The notes under the pieces were generated by a model. That model searched no databases and was not told the origin of the DNA. It worked only from the letters and a program-made list of their open reading frames with translations. 8,465 nucleotides of DNA from positions 1 through 8,465 of the forward strand of contig JAKJDA010000115.1 in assembly GCA_022706165.1 (NCBI GenBank), written 5' to 3'. This DNA is from Candidatus Hydrogenedentota bacterium (GTDB lineage Bacteria > Hydrogenedentota > Hydrogenedentia > Hydrogenedentales > SLHB01). The first letter of the stretch is position 1. Each line of letters starts with the position of its first letter. Below, in pieces: positions 1-6,996 of this stretch. Made by a program: the position numbers and the translations under genes.

Positions 1-1566
1 GCCGTGGTTGAGCAGGGCGCTGTGCGTGATGATTTCGATGAGGCCGTTGCTGCGCATCGCGGCATGGTAGACGCCCGCCGTGAATAGGGACTCCGACTGC
101 GTCGCGTAGTTTGGCTCGCCGCCTTTGTCGCGCAGAATCATCAATTCCGTGACCGCGATGCGCGGGACAAGCCCGGCTTCGGCCATTGGCGCGGCCATCA
201 TGCCTGCATAGGCGTCGTAGCCGTGGGCGAAGGCCATCAATTCGTCGTGCAGGCGGGCCGGATCGGCGTCGGCGGGCGTTCCCCACGCCTGCAGTGTGTG
301 CAACGACAGCGAACGGACGTTTGCGCCGTTCGTCTCGATCAACGTCCGGTTCCATTCCTGCCTGTCGCCGCCGTTGGCGATGAGCAGAATGGAGGGATCG
401 GCGTTCCGCATCGCCTCGCGGAATGTCTTGTACCGTTCCGCGTATGTTGTTGCCGTGGCATGTCCCACCTGCCAACCGCCCCAGAGTTCGTTGCCCACTT
501 CCCAGTAGCGAATGCCGTATGGTTCGGAATGTCCGTTTGCGGCGCGTTTGGCCCCCCACTCGGTGGAGGCGGGGCCGTTGCAGTATTCGACCAGTTGCCG
601 CGCCATCTCGGGGGAGCCGTCGCCTGCGTTCACGCACATCAGCGGTTCCGCGCCCGTCAACCGGCACAGGGTCAGCCATTCCTCGATGCCGACATGGTTC
701 CATTCCACTTCGTCCCATGCGGGGTTGGGCAGCGTCGGGCGGTTGTCGAGCGGGCCGACGCCGTCGCGCCAGTCGTAGCCGCTGACGAAGTTGCCGCCGG
801 GGAAGCGCAGCATGGCGATGTGCGCCCGTTTCATGCAGGCCACAACCTCCGGCTCCCATCCTTCGACGTGATCGCCGGGAAACAGGAGGATGCGGTCCAG
901 TTCGACCACGCCGGCGGACTCAAAGCGGATGCCGAGCACGCATGGAGAGCCCGCGGGAAAGCCCTCGGGCTTGGCGACGCGCAGGATTTTGTCGGCCTGG
1001 GTCCATTCGGACGTTAGCGCAAAGGCGACTTCGCCCAGTGGCTGTCCGTCGACGCTGCGCAGGTAGCAGCGCGCCGTCATGGGCGTTTCGCTTCGCGCTT
1101 TTAGGGTAAGGATGAAATGCTTCACGCGGTGCAACGGCGGATAGAGTCCGCTTTCGAGCCCCGCTTCCGGTTCGGCGAGCATGAGGCGCTGGTAGTCGCT
1201 CTTTCCGGTGCACACGATTTCGCCTGTGACCTTCCCGCAGCGCGCCCACTGCGCCGCTATGCCTTCTTTGTAGGCGGCGGCCTCGTCGGGAAGGCCGAAG
1301 GTGCGGGCTTCGCCGCTCAAGATGGGTTTCCGATAGACAGACCGGGGCCATCGATGAAAGGGCGCAAACTCGGGGTTGTGCACGATCTGCGCCCACGCCC
1401 CTTGATATACGTTGGTGTAGAGATGCTCGGTGAAGACTCCGAACAGATTTCGCGAAACGGGCGCGAGGCGCTTGGCGGCATCGAGATGCACAACGGCCTG
1501 CGGGGACGAGTCCGGCTGTTGCCCCGTCATGGCCAATGCCGCCAGCAGCAGGAAGTTCTGCATCAT
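1..1566 (-). CDS. GH51 alpha-L-arabinofuranosidase (C-terminus cut by window edge)
   Basis: A 522-codon open frame runs off the left edge. It should release terminal alpha-L-arabinofuranosyl residues from arabinan, arabinoxylan or arabinogalactan side chains. GH51 features seen: NLFGVFTEHL near residue 40, LRFPGGNF at 253-260, and WEVGNELWGG, where E360 is the expected acid/base. IAVTELMIL with E474 is the probable nucleophile, 114 residues later, a spacing like characterised GH51 enzymes. Residues about 110-235 lie between the N-terminal strand and the barrel and look like the carbohydrate-binding insert of the larger, plant-like GH51 type. The C-terminal beta-sandwich is missing. The start is fixed: going upstream in frame, the stop codon of the GH2 gene is reached with no other start codon, and GAGGAG (1575-1580) sits 8 nt before ATG. 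The N-terminus (FLLLAALAM) resembles a weak signal peptide without a basic residue, so export is uncertain. It is co-directional with the GH2 gene, 33 nt away. The family call is strong; the exact substrate is inferred. Confidence 0.93.
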   Translation of the reverse strand, partial: MMQNFLLLAALAMTGQQPDSSPQAVVHLDAAKRLAPVSRNLFGVFTEHLYTNVYQGAWAQIVHNPEFAPFHRWPRSVYRKPILSGEARTFGLPDEAAAYKEGIAAQWARCGKVTGEIVCTGKSDYQRLMLAEPEAGLESGLYPPLHRVKHFILTLKARSETPMTARCYLRSVDGQPLGEVAFALTSEWTQADKILRVAKPEGFPAGSPCVLGIRFESAGVVELDRILLFPGDHVEGWEPEVVACMKRAHIAMLRFPGGNFVSGYDWRDGVGPLDNRPTLPNPAWDEVEWNHVGIEEWLTLCRLTGAEPLMCVNAGDGSPEMARQLVEYCNGPASTEWGAKRAANGHSEPYGIRYWEVGNELWGGWQVGHATATTYAERYKTFREAMRNADPSILLIANGGDRQEWNRTLIETNGANVRSLSLHTLQAWGTPADADPARLHDELMAFAHGYDAYAGMMAAPMAEAGLVPRIAVTELMILRDKGGEPNYATQSESLFTAGVYHAAMRSNGLIEIITHSALLNHG

Positions 1567-1599
1567 GTGGTCTTCTCCTCGCGCCCGTTCTCCCCCCTG

Positions 1600-3390
1600 T
1601 TATGCCCGCAGGGTCTCTATCGCGGCGCTGCGGATTTGCGCCGCGCGAATGCGTTTCATGTCGAACTTGCCGCTGCGATCGAACAAGTAGATGCCGTTTT
1701 GCTCCTGAAACACGTCCGTCAACTGCGTATAGCAATAGCCGAACATGTTCGGATCGTTCAGCAACGCGCCGCACAATCCCTCGAAACGCGCGTAGAACTC
1801 CTCGACGCTCGTGGGGCGGTCGCCATAGCCCCACGAGTCCTCGCCTTCTTTCGCGGCGGGGTTCCACCAGATGCCGCCGAACTCGCTGACGAAGAACGGC
1901 TGGCCGGCGTAGGGGATCGAGATAGGGCGCTTGGGGTCGCCGTTCATGAAGGGTTCGTTTTGGGCAAGTCCGGCATGATTCCGCGTGAACGCCTCGACGT
2001 CTTGTTCGTAGTCATGGCAGTCGTACACGTCGGTTTCGGGGACGCGGTGCGAATAGCCCGAGGCGTCCAGCACGGGCCGCGTGGCATCCATCGCTTTCGT
2101 GGCGAGGAACATTCCCCGCGTTACGTCATCGAGGTCGGTGATGCGATCGAGGATGGCCTGCACCGTTTCGTTGAGCGGGCACCATCCGACGATGCAGGGG
2201 TGGGAATAGTCGCGCGCGATGGCCTCGGTCCATTGCGTGATGTAGGAAGCCGAGACGCGCTGTTCGTCCTCGCTCTTTGTCCAGTCGCGACAGCCCCAAT
2301 CGGGAAATTCGCCCCACACGAGATATCCGAGCCGGTCTGCGTGGTAGAGGAAGCGCTCCTCGAAGACTTTTTGATGCAGCCGCGCGCCGTTGAAACCGGC
2401 CTCCAGGCTCAACTCGATGTCGCGCCGGAGCGCCTCGTCCGTTGGGGCGGTCAGGATGCCGTCCGGGTAGTAGCCTTGGTCGAGCACGAGCCGCTGGAAT
2501 ACGGGTTGTCCGTTGATGCAGATGGTTTTGCCGTCGATGCTGATGCTGCGCAGGCCCGCATAGGTCGAGGCGGCGTCCACGACGCGATCGCAGCGGTCGA
2601 TGATCGTGAGGTCGATGCTGTAGAGGTTGGGTTTTCCGGGCGCCCAGAGCCGGCGCCGGTCCGCCGGGATCGACAGGATAATGCGAGGCGAGAACGATGT
2701 GCCCAGCGTGCACTCCGCAGAGGTGACCGTTCCCTGGTCGTCATAGAGCAGCACGCGCAGGCGCAGGCCCTTTCGCGGGCGCGCTATTGGTTGTTCGAGG
2801 ATGAAGCAGCTGTTGTCGACGTCCGGGGTGATGCGGGGCCGTAGCAATGCGGTTTCGGGCACGGGCTCCATCCAGACCGTTTGCCAGATGCCCGTGGTGC
2901 GCGTATACATGCAGGCCCAGCGCCCGTGCTTTTGCGATTGCTTGCCCACGGGCTTGAGTTCGCGCGTGTAGTCGCGCGCGCGCACGACGATCACGGCCGT
3001 TTCGCCGGGCGCCGCGGCGCCGTGGAGGTCGCACGTGAACGGCGTGAAGCCGCCGCGATGTCGCCCCACTTCCGTGCCATTCACCCAGACGGTCGCGTCA
3101 TAGTCCACCGCCTGGAAGTGCAGCAGCACGCGCGATCCCTCCCATTCCTTGGGGATCGTCACCTCGCGGCGATACCACGCCACATGCATGAAATCGGTGT
3201 CGCCGATGCCCGACAATTCGCTTTCGGGGCAAAACGGCGTCGTGATGCGTTGCGCCAGCTCTCTTTCCAACAGGCCGCGCTCGAGGCCGCTGTCGCCGTT
3301 GTCCACCTCGAACTGCCATTCGCCATTGAGATTGAGCCAGCGCTCGCGCACAAACTGCGGACGCGGATATTCGGGGCGCGGAATACTCAT
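1600..3390 (-). CDS. Glycoside hydrolase family 2 enzyme (beta-galactosidase/beta-glucuronidase-like)
   Basis: This is a 596-residue retaining glycosidase of the short GH2 type. It begins MSIPRPEYPRP and LNLNGEWQF, the usual opening of the jelly-roll sugar-binding domain (about 10-175, with DATVWVNGTEVGRHRGGFTPF). An immunoglobulin-like domain follows (about 180-275), then a TIM barrel (about 280-596). LNET carries the acid/base E408, and FFVSEFGG carries the nucleophile E503. There is no signal peptide or membrane segment, so it looks cytoplasmic. Substrate cannot be read from sequence: GH2 includes beta-galactosidases, beta-glucuronidases, mannosidases and arabinosidases. The linked GH51 gene makes an arabinose/galactose-rich glycan likely (inference). 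I chose ATG at 3390, with AGGTGA (3396-3401) 5 nt upstream. An in-frame GTG at 3399 with AAAGGA (3404-3409) 4 nt upstream is an alternative adding three residues. It is divergent from the AraC regulator and followed closely by the GH51 gene, so the two are probably one operon. Confidence 0.93.
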   Translation of the reverse strand: MSIPRPEYPRPQFVRERWLNLNGEWQFEVDNGDSGLERGLLERELAQRITTPFCPESELSGIGDTDFMHVAWYRREVTIPKEWEGSRVLLHFQAVDYDATVWVNGTEVGRHRGGFTPFTCDLHGAAAPGETAVIVVRARDYTRELKPVGKQSQKHGRWACMYTRTTGIWQTVWMEPVPETALLRPRITPDVDNSCFILEQPIARPRKGLRLRVLLYDDQGTVTSAECTLGTSFSPRIILSIPADRRRLWAPGKPNLYSIDLTIIDRCDRVVDAASTYAGLRSISIDGKTICINGQPVFQRLVLDQGYYPDGILTAPTDEALRRDIELSLEAGFNGARLHQKVFEERFLYHADRLGYLVWGEFPDWGCRDWTKSEDEQRVSASYITQWTEAIARDYSHPCIVGWCPLNETVQAILDRITDLDDVTRGMFLATKAMDATRPVLDASGYSHRVPETDVYDCHDYEQDVEAFTRNHAGLAQNEPFMNGDPKRPISIPYAGQPFFVSEFGGIWWNPAAKEGEDSWGYGDRPTSVEEFYARFEGLCGALLNDPNMFGYCYTQLTDVFQEQNGIYLFDRSGKFDMKRIRAAQIRSAAIETLRA

Positions 3391-3485
3391 GACTGTCACC
3401 TATTCCTTTCGTGATGCGGGCCAGAAAGAGTTGATCGCCCCGCAACATTCGTCCATCATGGTACTCTTTCGAGAAGGAAATGGGA
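3391..3485. promoter_or_regulatory. Divergent control region between GH2 and AraC-family genes
   Basis: This 95-bp spacer must hold promoters for both directions. It contains a perfect 8-bp inverted repeat, GAAAGAGT (3424-3431) and ACTCTTTC (3463-3470), with centres 39 bp apart. A partly related CTTTCGTGA (3406-3414) matches CTTTCGAGA (3466-3474) as a direct repeat 60 bp away, although the first copy overlaps the GH2 ribosome-binding region. AraC-type regulators commonly bind paired sites in such spacers, so these are candidate operators. A weak sigma70-like pair, TTGATC (3431-3436), 17 nt, CATCAT (3454-3459), points toward the regulator; each hexamer matches only 4 of 6 positions. I see no convincing promoter for the GH2 direction, which would fit an activator-dependent promoter. 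Confidence 0.45.
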
Positions 3486-4358
3486 ATGGCCACGATTATC
3501 AAAACCATACGTGAAACTCTCACCATCCCCGAGAATTCGCTGGAGCGTTTCTTGTCGGTGCAGGCTCCCTTCGCCCGATCGCTGCGCGAACGGCATGTGG
3601 TGTTGGCGGGCATCAGCGATCTGACAAAAGGATACGAAGTCGCGCGCGACGGCGTGGATTTTCACCTAGTGTTGTACACGCTCGAAGGCGCCGCAGCATT
3701 GACCGCCGAGCGGCAGGCGAACCGTCTGCGGCGAGGCTCCGTGTTCGTCGCGCCCGCGGGCACGCGCTATCGCTATCATGTCGATAGCGGGCCCTGGCGG
3801 ATTCTTTGGTTTCATCTGCGCAATCTTCCGCCGTGGAGCGGTTTGGGGCGCGGGGGGCTTTGGGTGCGATCGTCTTACCTGATGGATGCGATGGAAATCG
3901 CCGCGGAGGGCTTCTTGGGAGAATCGCGGAACAATGAAGCGGACGCGTTCCGTCTGGCCGAGTTGTTCGGCGAACAGATATCCTTGTACCTTGCCCGTGA
4001 ACTCGCGGGGACCGGTTCGCTCCACGACCGGCGCATCCGGGAACGCCTCGATGCCTTGTGGAATGCCGTAGACGCCAGTCTGGAAGAGGATTGGACCGTG
4101 GCGCGCATGGCCCGCGTCGTGGGGATGTCCGCTCCCGCTTTGCACCGCGCCGCCCTGCGCTATGCGGGGCGCAGCCCCATGCACATGGTCACGCACCTGC
4201 GCATGCTTCGCGCCGAACAGCTTCTCGGCCGCTTCGAACACCCCCTGCACTGGATTGCCGCACAGGTCGGCTACGCCACGCCGTTTGCGTTCTCCAATGC
4301 CTTCAAGCGCTGGCGCGGCGTCAGCCCCAGTGCCTTCCGCGCGTCGTTGGGATCGTAG
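3486..4358 (+). CDS. AraC/XylS-family transcriptional regulator
   Basis: This is a 290-residue regulator. Its N-terminal half (about 35-115) looks like the cupin-type AraC ligand-binding domain, including FHLVLYTLEGAA and LRRGSVFVAPAGTRYRYH, which place the sugar-binding strands. The C-terminal 100 residues hold the two helix-turn-helix units of the family: WTVARMARVVGMSAPALHRA (about 203-222) and IAAQVGYATPFAFSNAFKRW (about 257-276), followed by the conserved GVSPSAFR end. The start at ATG 3486 is preferred because AAGGA (3474-3478) lies 7 nt before it; the in-frame ATG at 3480 has only 1 nt of spacing. It lies head-to-head with the GH2 gene, the classic position for a local activator of glycosidase genes, so it probably controls the GH2-GH51 pair and perhaps itself. 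The effector is unknown; an arabinose- or galactose-derived sugar is an inference from the neighbours. Transcription converges with hemN. Confidence 0.93.
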   Translation: MATIIKTIRETLTIPENSLERFLSVQAPFARSLRERHVVLAGISDLTKGYEVARDGVDFHLVLYTLEGAAALTAERQANRLRRGSVFVAPAGTRYRYHVDSGPWRILWFHLRNLPPWSGLGRGGLWVRSSYLMDAMEIAAEGFLGESRNNEADAFRLAELFGEQISLYLARELAGTGSLHDRRIRERLDALWNAVDASLEEDWTVARMARVVGMSAPALHRAALRYAGRSPMHMVTHLRMLRAEQLLGRFEHPLHWIAAQVGYATPFAFSNAFKRWRGVSPSAFRASLGS

Positions 4359-4376
4359 GCGGAAGGACCGGCGGCG

Positions 4377-4404
4377 TTTCGTGCGCGTCATACCGTGCGC
4401 GAAA
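4377..4404 (+). terminator. Hairpin at the convergent AraC/hemN junction, candidate terminator
   Basis: TTTCGTGCGCG (4377-4387) and CGTGCGCGAAA (4394-4404) flank a 6-nt loop. In plus-strand RNA they form an 11-bp stem with two G-U wobbles and no mismatch. In minus-strand RNA the same two positions become mismatches, so the structure favours plus-strand transcripts, that is, the regulator mRNA ending at 4358. No U-tract follows, so it is not a textbook intrinsic terminator. It overlaps the hemN stop codon at 4388-4390. The arms also contain an 8-bp direct repeat, CGTGCGCG. Confidence 0.4.
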
Positions 4405-5791
4405 AGCCTCCGGGCGCATCGGGGCGTTTGAGGTAGGCGTCGAAGGCCATGCAGACGTTGCGGATGAAGGCGCGGCCCAAGGGCAGCACGTCGATGCCTT
4501 GCGCGGTGCGGGCCAGGAAACCTTCGGCGGCGAAAGCTTGGACCGAGGGGATCTCCGGCGCAAAATAGTCGTCGAAGGTCACGCCGAAGCGCGAGGTCAA
4601 CTCTGCGAATTCGAGGCGGAAGTCGCACATCAGCCGCCGGATAACCCACCGCCGCACCTTGTCGTCGTCCGTAAGCGCGATGCCGTGGGCCGTGGCAAAG
4701 CGGTTTTCGTCGAGCGCGGCGTAATAGCGGGACAGTTTTTTTTCGTTCTGCGCATAGCATCCGCCGACTTCGCCGATGGCCGAGACGCCAAAGCCGAGCA
4801 TGTCGCTTGCGGGCGCGACGGTGTACCCCATGAAATTGCGGTGGAGTCGGCGTTCGTCGAGCGCGTGCGCGAGTTCATCGTGCGGCAAGGCGAAATGGTC
4901 CATGCCGATTGCGCGGTAGCTTGCCGCGAGAAACAGTCGCCGCGCCTCGGCAAACAGGCTGAACTTGTCCGCGCCCATGGGCAACGCGCTCGCGTCGATG
5001 CGGCGCTGGTTGTGCATCTTGTCGGGCAGATGAGCGTAACTGTAAACGGCCAGACGATCGGGCCGGATGTCGATCGCGCGCTCGATTGTGCGCCGCCACG
5101 TTTCGACCCGCTGCATCGGCAGGCCGTATACGAGGTCGATGTTGATGCCTTCGAACCCTGCCTCGCGGCACCAGTCGAACAGGCGTCGCGTTTGCGCTTC
5201 GCTTTGGCCGCGCCCGATGGCGTGTTGCACGTCGGCGTCGAGGTCCTGCACGCCCATGCTGACGCGGTTGAATCCGATTTCGCGCAAGACGTCGACCTGT
5301 TCGCGCGTGGTTACGCGCGGGTCGACTTCGAGCGCGATTTCCGCGTCGGGATGCAGTTCAAAGGCGTCGGCGATCGCCGTGAACAGGCGCCGCATCTGGG
5401 CGGGCTGAAGCGAGGTGGGCGTGCCGCCGCCCCAATGCAGTTGTTTGACCGTTCGGCGCTTTCCCAGGGCCGCCGCCGCCATGGCGGCCTCTTTTCCGAC
5501 ATACGCGACGTACCGGTCCATAACGTCTTCTTTGCGGGTGATCACGACATTGCAGCCGCAAAAGGCGCACCGTTCGCGACAGAACGGCACATGCACGTAG
5601 AGAGAGAGCGGGTCGTCGTTCGTGGCGGCGGCCGCCAGCGCTTCGCGGCACTGCGCATCGCGGAAGTCTTCTCGCCAAACGGGGGCCGTGGGATAGCTTG
5701 TGTAGCGTGGGCCGGGGCGGTCGTATTTTTCGAGCAACTCGCGCGTCACTTCGATATCCGGCATGCGCGCCGTTGTTTCCGATGGGGTCAC
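4388..5791 (-). CDS. hemN: Oxygen-independent coproporphyrinogen III oxidase (radical SAM)
   Basis: This is a 467-residue homologue of E. coli HemN (457 residues). HemN decarboxylates two propionate side chains of coproporphyrinogen III to give protoporphyrinogen IX, the anaerobic route in haem synthesis, in the cytoplasm. Seen: KYDRPGPRYTSYPTA near 22-36; the radical SAM cluster motif CRERCAFCGC with C71, C75 and C78, plus the extra C80 typical of true HemN; QLHWGGGTPTSL at 117-128; IALEVDPR; NRVSMGVQD; IDLVYGLP; IGMDHFALP; HRNFMGYT; and a C-terminus ending FSRTV, close to the FSRVI end of the E. coli enzyme. The presence of these blocks, absent from the haem chaperone HemW, makes this genuine HemN. 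I chose GTG at 5791: it overlaps the amrS stop as GTGA, implying translational coupling, and AAGGA (5802-5806) lies 10 nt upstream. An ATG at 5764 has no good ribosome-binding site. The frame stays open further upstream inside amrS, but nothing supports using it. Confidence 0.95.
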   Translation of the reverse strand: MTPSETTARMPDIEVTRELLEKYDRPGPRYTSYPTAPVWREDFRDAQCREALAAAATNDDPLSLYVHVPFCRERCAFCGCNVVITRKEDVMDRYVAYVGKEAAMAAAALGKRRTVKQLHWGGGTPTSLQPAQMRRLFTAIADAFELHPDAEIALEVDPRVTTREQVDVLREIGFNRVSMGVQDLDADVQHAIGRGQSEAQTRRLFDWCREAGFEGINIDLVYGLPMQRVETWRRTIERAIDIRPDRLAVYSYAHLPDKMHNQRRIDASALPMGADKFSLFAEARRLFLAASYRAIGMDHFALPHDELAHALDERRLHRNFMGYTVAPASDMLGFGVSAIGEVGGCYAQNEKKLSRYYAALDENRFATAHGIALTDDDKVRRWVIRRLMCDFRLEFAELTSRFGVTFDDYFAPEIPSVQAFAAEGFLARTAQGIDVLPLGRAFIRNVCMAFDAYLKRPDAPGGFSRTV

Positions 5792-6906
5792 GAGAGCGGT
5801 GTCCTTTTTCCGATTTCGCCGCGCCGGTCCATGCGCGGCGGCGTTGTTTCCCACATGCCCGGTATTGCGGCGGCGCAATCGGGGCAGTTCCCGCCGTTCA
5901 TGCGGTTCTCCGTTATGTAGAAACCATGCCGGCGGATCAACGTGGCGCCGCACGCCGGACAGCGCGTGTTCTCGCGCTCCGGAACGCGTCCGGGCACATT
6001 GCCTTCATACACGAACTTCAACCCGGCATCGTTGCCTGCCGCGTATGCGCGGTCCAGTTCCGCCGCGCCGGTGCGCCGTTTGCCGGACATCTTGTAGTTC
6101 GGATGAAACGCCGTCACGTGCCACGGGATGTCCGTGGACAACGCCGCGATGAACTTCGCGATGGAGCGGAGTTCTTCCTCGCTATCGTTATAGTCCGGAA
6201 CGACCAGCGTCACGATTTCGAGCCAGAATCCCAGGGCCTTGATGCGCTCAATCGCCGCCAAAATGTTGCTGAGTTCACCGCCGAGATCGCGATAGTGCCG
6301 CGCGTTGAAAGTCTTGAGATCGACCTTGTACAGATCGACGTGCGGACGGATGTAGTCGAGGGCTTCCGGCGTCGCATTTCCGTTGCTGACATAGCCGCAG
6401 ACGATCCCGGCCTGCTTCGCGGGCTCGAAGATTTGGATGGCCCAGTCGGTTGTGATGAGAGGTTCGTTGTAGGTGCTGACGACGACGGGGGCGCCGCGCG
6501 CCAACGCCAGCGACACGATTTCGTCCGGGGCGCACGTTCGCGGATAGGTCGCGGCGCTGTCATCGCGCAGGACTTGACTGCTCACCCAATTCTGGCAAAA
6601 GCCGCAGGTGAAATCGCACCCTACCATGCCGAACGACAGCGCATCGCGCCCAGGGTATGCGTGGAAAAACGGTTTCTTCTCGATAGGATCGACATGGAGC
6701 GCTGCGACATACCCCCCGGGCACGCGCAATGCGCCGTCTCGGTTGGCGCGCACCCGGCAGATGCCCGTCTGGCCTTCGGGAATGAGGCAGCGGTTGGCGC
6801 ATGCCAGGCAGCGCACCGTTCCATGCCCCTCCTGTCGCGTCAGTTCAGGCGCGGCCAGGATCGTGTGTTGCTCCAGCCATTCGCGGAGCGATAGGCGCTT
6901 GCTCAT
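5788..6906 (-). CDS. amrS: AmmeMemoRadiSam-system radical SAM enzyme (AmrS family)
   Basis: This is a 372-residue radical SAM protein. The cluster motif is CDFTCGFCQNW, with C97, C101 and C104. An N-terminal cysteine set (C33, C36, C40, C50, in CLACANRC and GQTGIC) and a C-terminal zinc-ribbon-like pair (CPAC at 316-319, CPDC at 341-344) are typical of this family, formerly annotated as a pyruvate formate-lyase activating-enzyme homologue. FFHAYPG, STYNEPL, YVSNGNATPEAL, YKVDLKTF and FHPNYKMSG are further family blocks. The cellular reaction is not established; the family is named for its usual linkage to AMMECR1 and Memo proteins, neither of which is in this window. ATG at 6906 is the only possible start, since no in-frame start codon occurs upstream in the gap. 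Its ribosome-binding site is weak (GGGGCGAG directly before ATG). It sits between a Rieske gene (90 bp upstream) and hemN (4-nt overlap). Confidence 0.92.
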   Translation of the reverse strand: MSKRLSLREWLEQHTILAAPELTRQEGHGTVRCLACANRCLIPEGQTGICRVRANRDGALRVPGGYVAALHVDPIEKKPFFHAYPGRDALSFGMVGCDFTCGFCQNWVSSQVLRDDSAATYPRTCAPDEIVSLALARGAPVVVSTYNEPLITTDWAIQIFEPAKQAGIVCGYVSNGNATPEALDYIRPHVDLYKVDLKTFNARHYRDLGGELSNILAAIERIKALGFWLEIVTLVVPDYNDSEEELRSIAKFIAALSTDIPWHVTAFHPNYKMSGKRRTGAAELDRAYAAGNDAGLKFVYEGNVPGRVPERENTRCPACGATLIRRHGFYITENRMNGGNCPDCAAAIPGMWETTPPRMDRRGEIGKRTPLS

Positions 6907-6974
6907 GCTCGCCCCGCCGCTGCCGCTTCGATCGCGAACCGCGTGAAAGAAAACCGCGCCGGAGCCCGTTCCAT
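6903..6974 (-). CDS. Possible 23-residue leader ORF coupled to amrS
   Basis: This short frame begins ATG at 6974, with GAGGA (6984-6988) 9 nt upstream. It ends in TGA at 6903-6905, overlapping the amrS ATG as ATGA. The product (MERAPARFSF at the N-terminus, AAAAGRA at the C-terminus) has no recognisable domain. Its value as a gene rests only on the ribosome-binding site and the exact stop-start overlap, which could let ribosomes reinitiate on amrS, whose own ribosome-binding site is weak. It may equally be chance. Confidence 0.2.
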   Translation of the reverse strand: MERAPARFSFTRFAIEAAAAGRA

Positions 6975-6996
6975 GGCACGCAGTCCTCGGGAGGGA

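Noticed and set aside
920..1867. 315-codon minus-strand frame across the GH2-GH51 junction
   Set aside because: It is a different frame from both real genes, very Arg-rich, and has no motif. It is an out-of-frame shadow of both.
1117..2844. 575-codon plus-strand open frame opposite the GH51 and GH2 genes
   Set aside because: It spans two unmistakable genes on the other strand, crosses their junction, and its product has no recognisable motif. Long antisense frames are expected in GC-rich coding DNA.
4058..5920. 620-codon plus-strand open frame opposite hemN
   Set aside because: It overlaps the 3' half of the AraC-family gene in another frame and is antisense to hemN, whose motifs are clear. 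The product shows no domain.
5792..5953. 54-residue N-terminal extension of HemN
   Set aside because: It lies wholly inside amrS, is Arg-rich without HemN similarity, and would make the protein longer than the family.
5698..6894. 398-codon plus-strand open frame opposite amrS
   Set aside because: It is antisense to a gene with complete radical SAM motifs; its own product is compositionally biased with no family signature.
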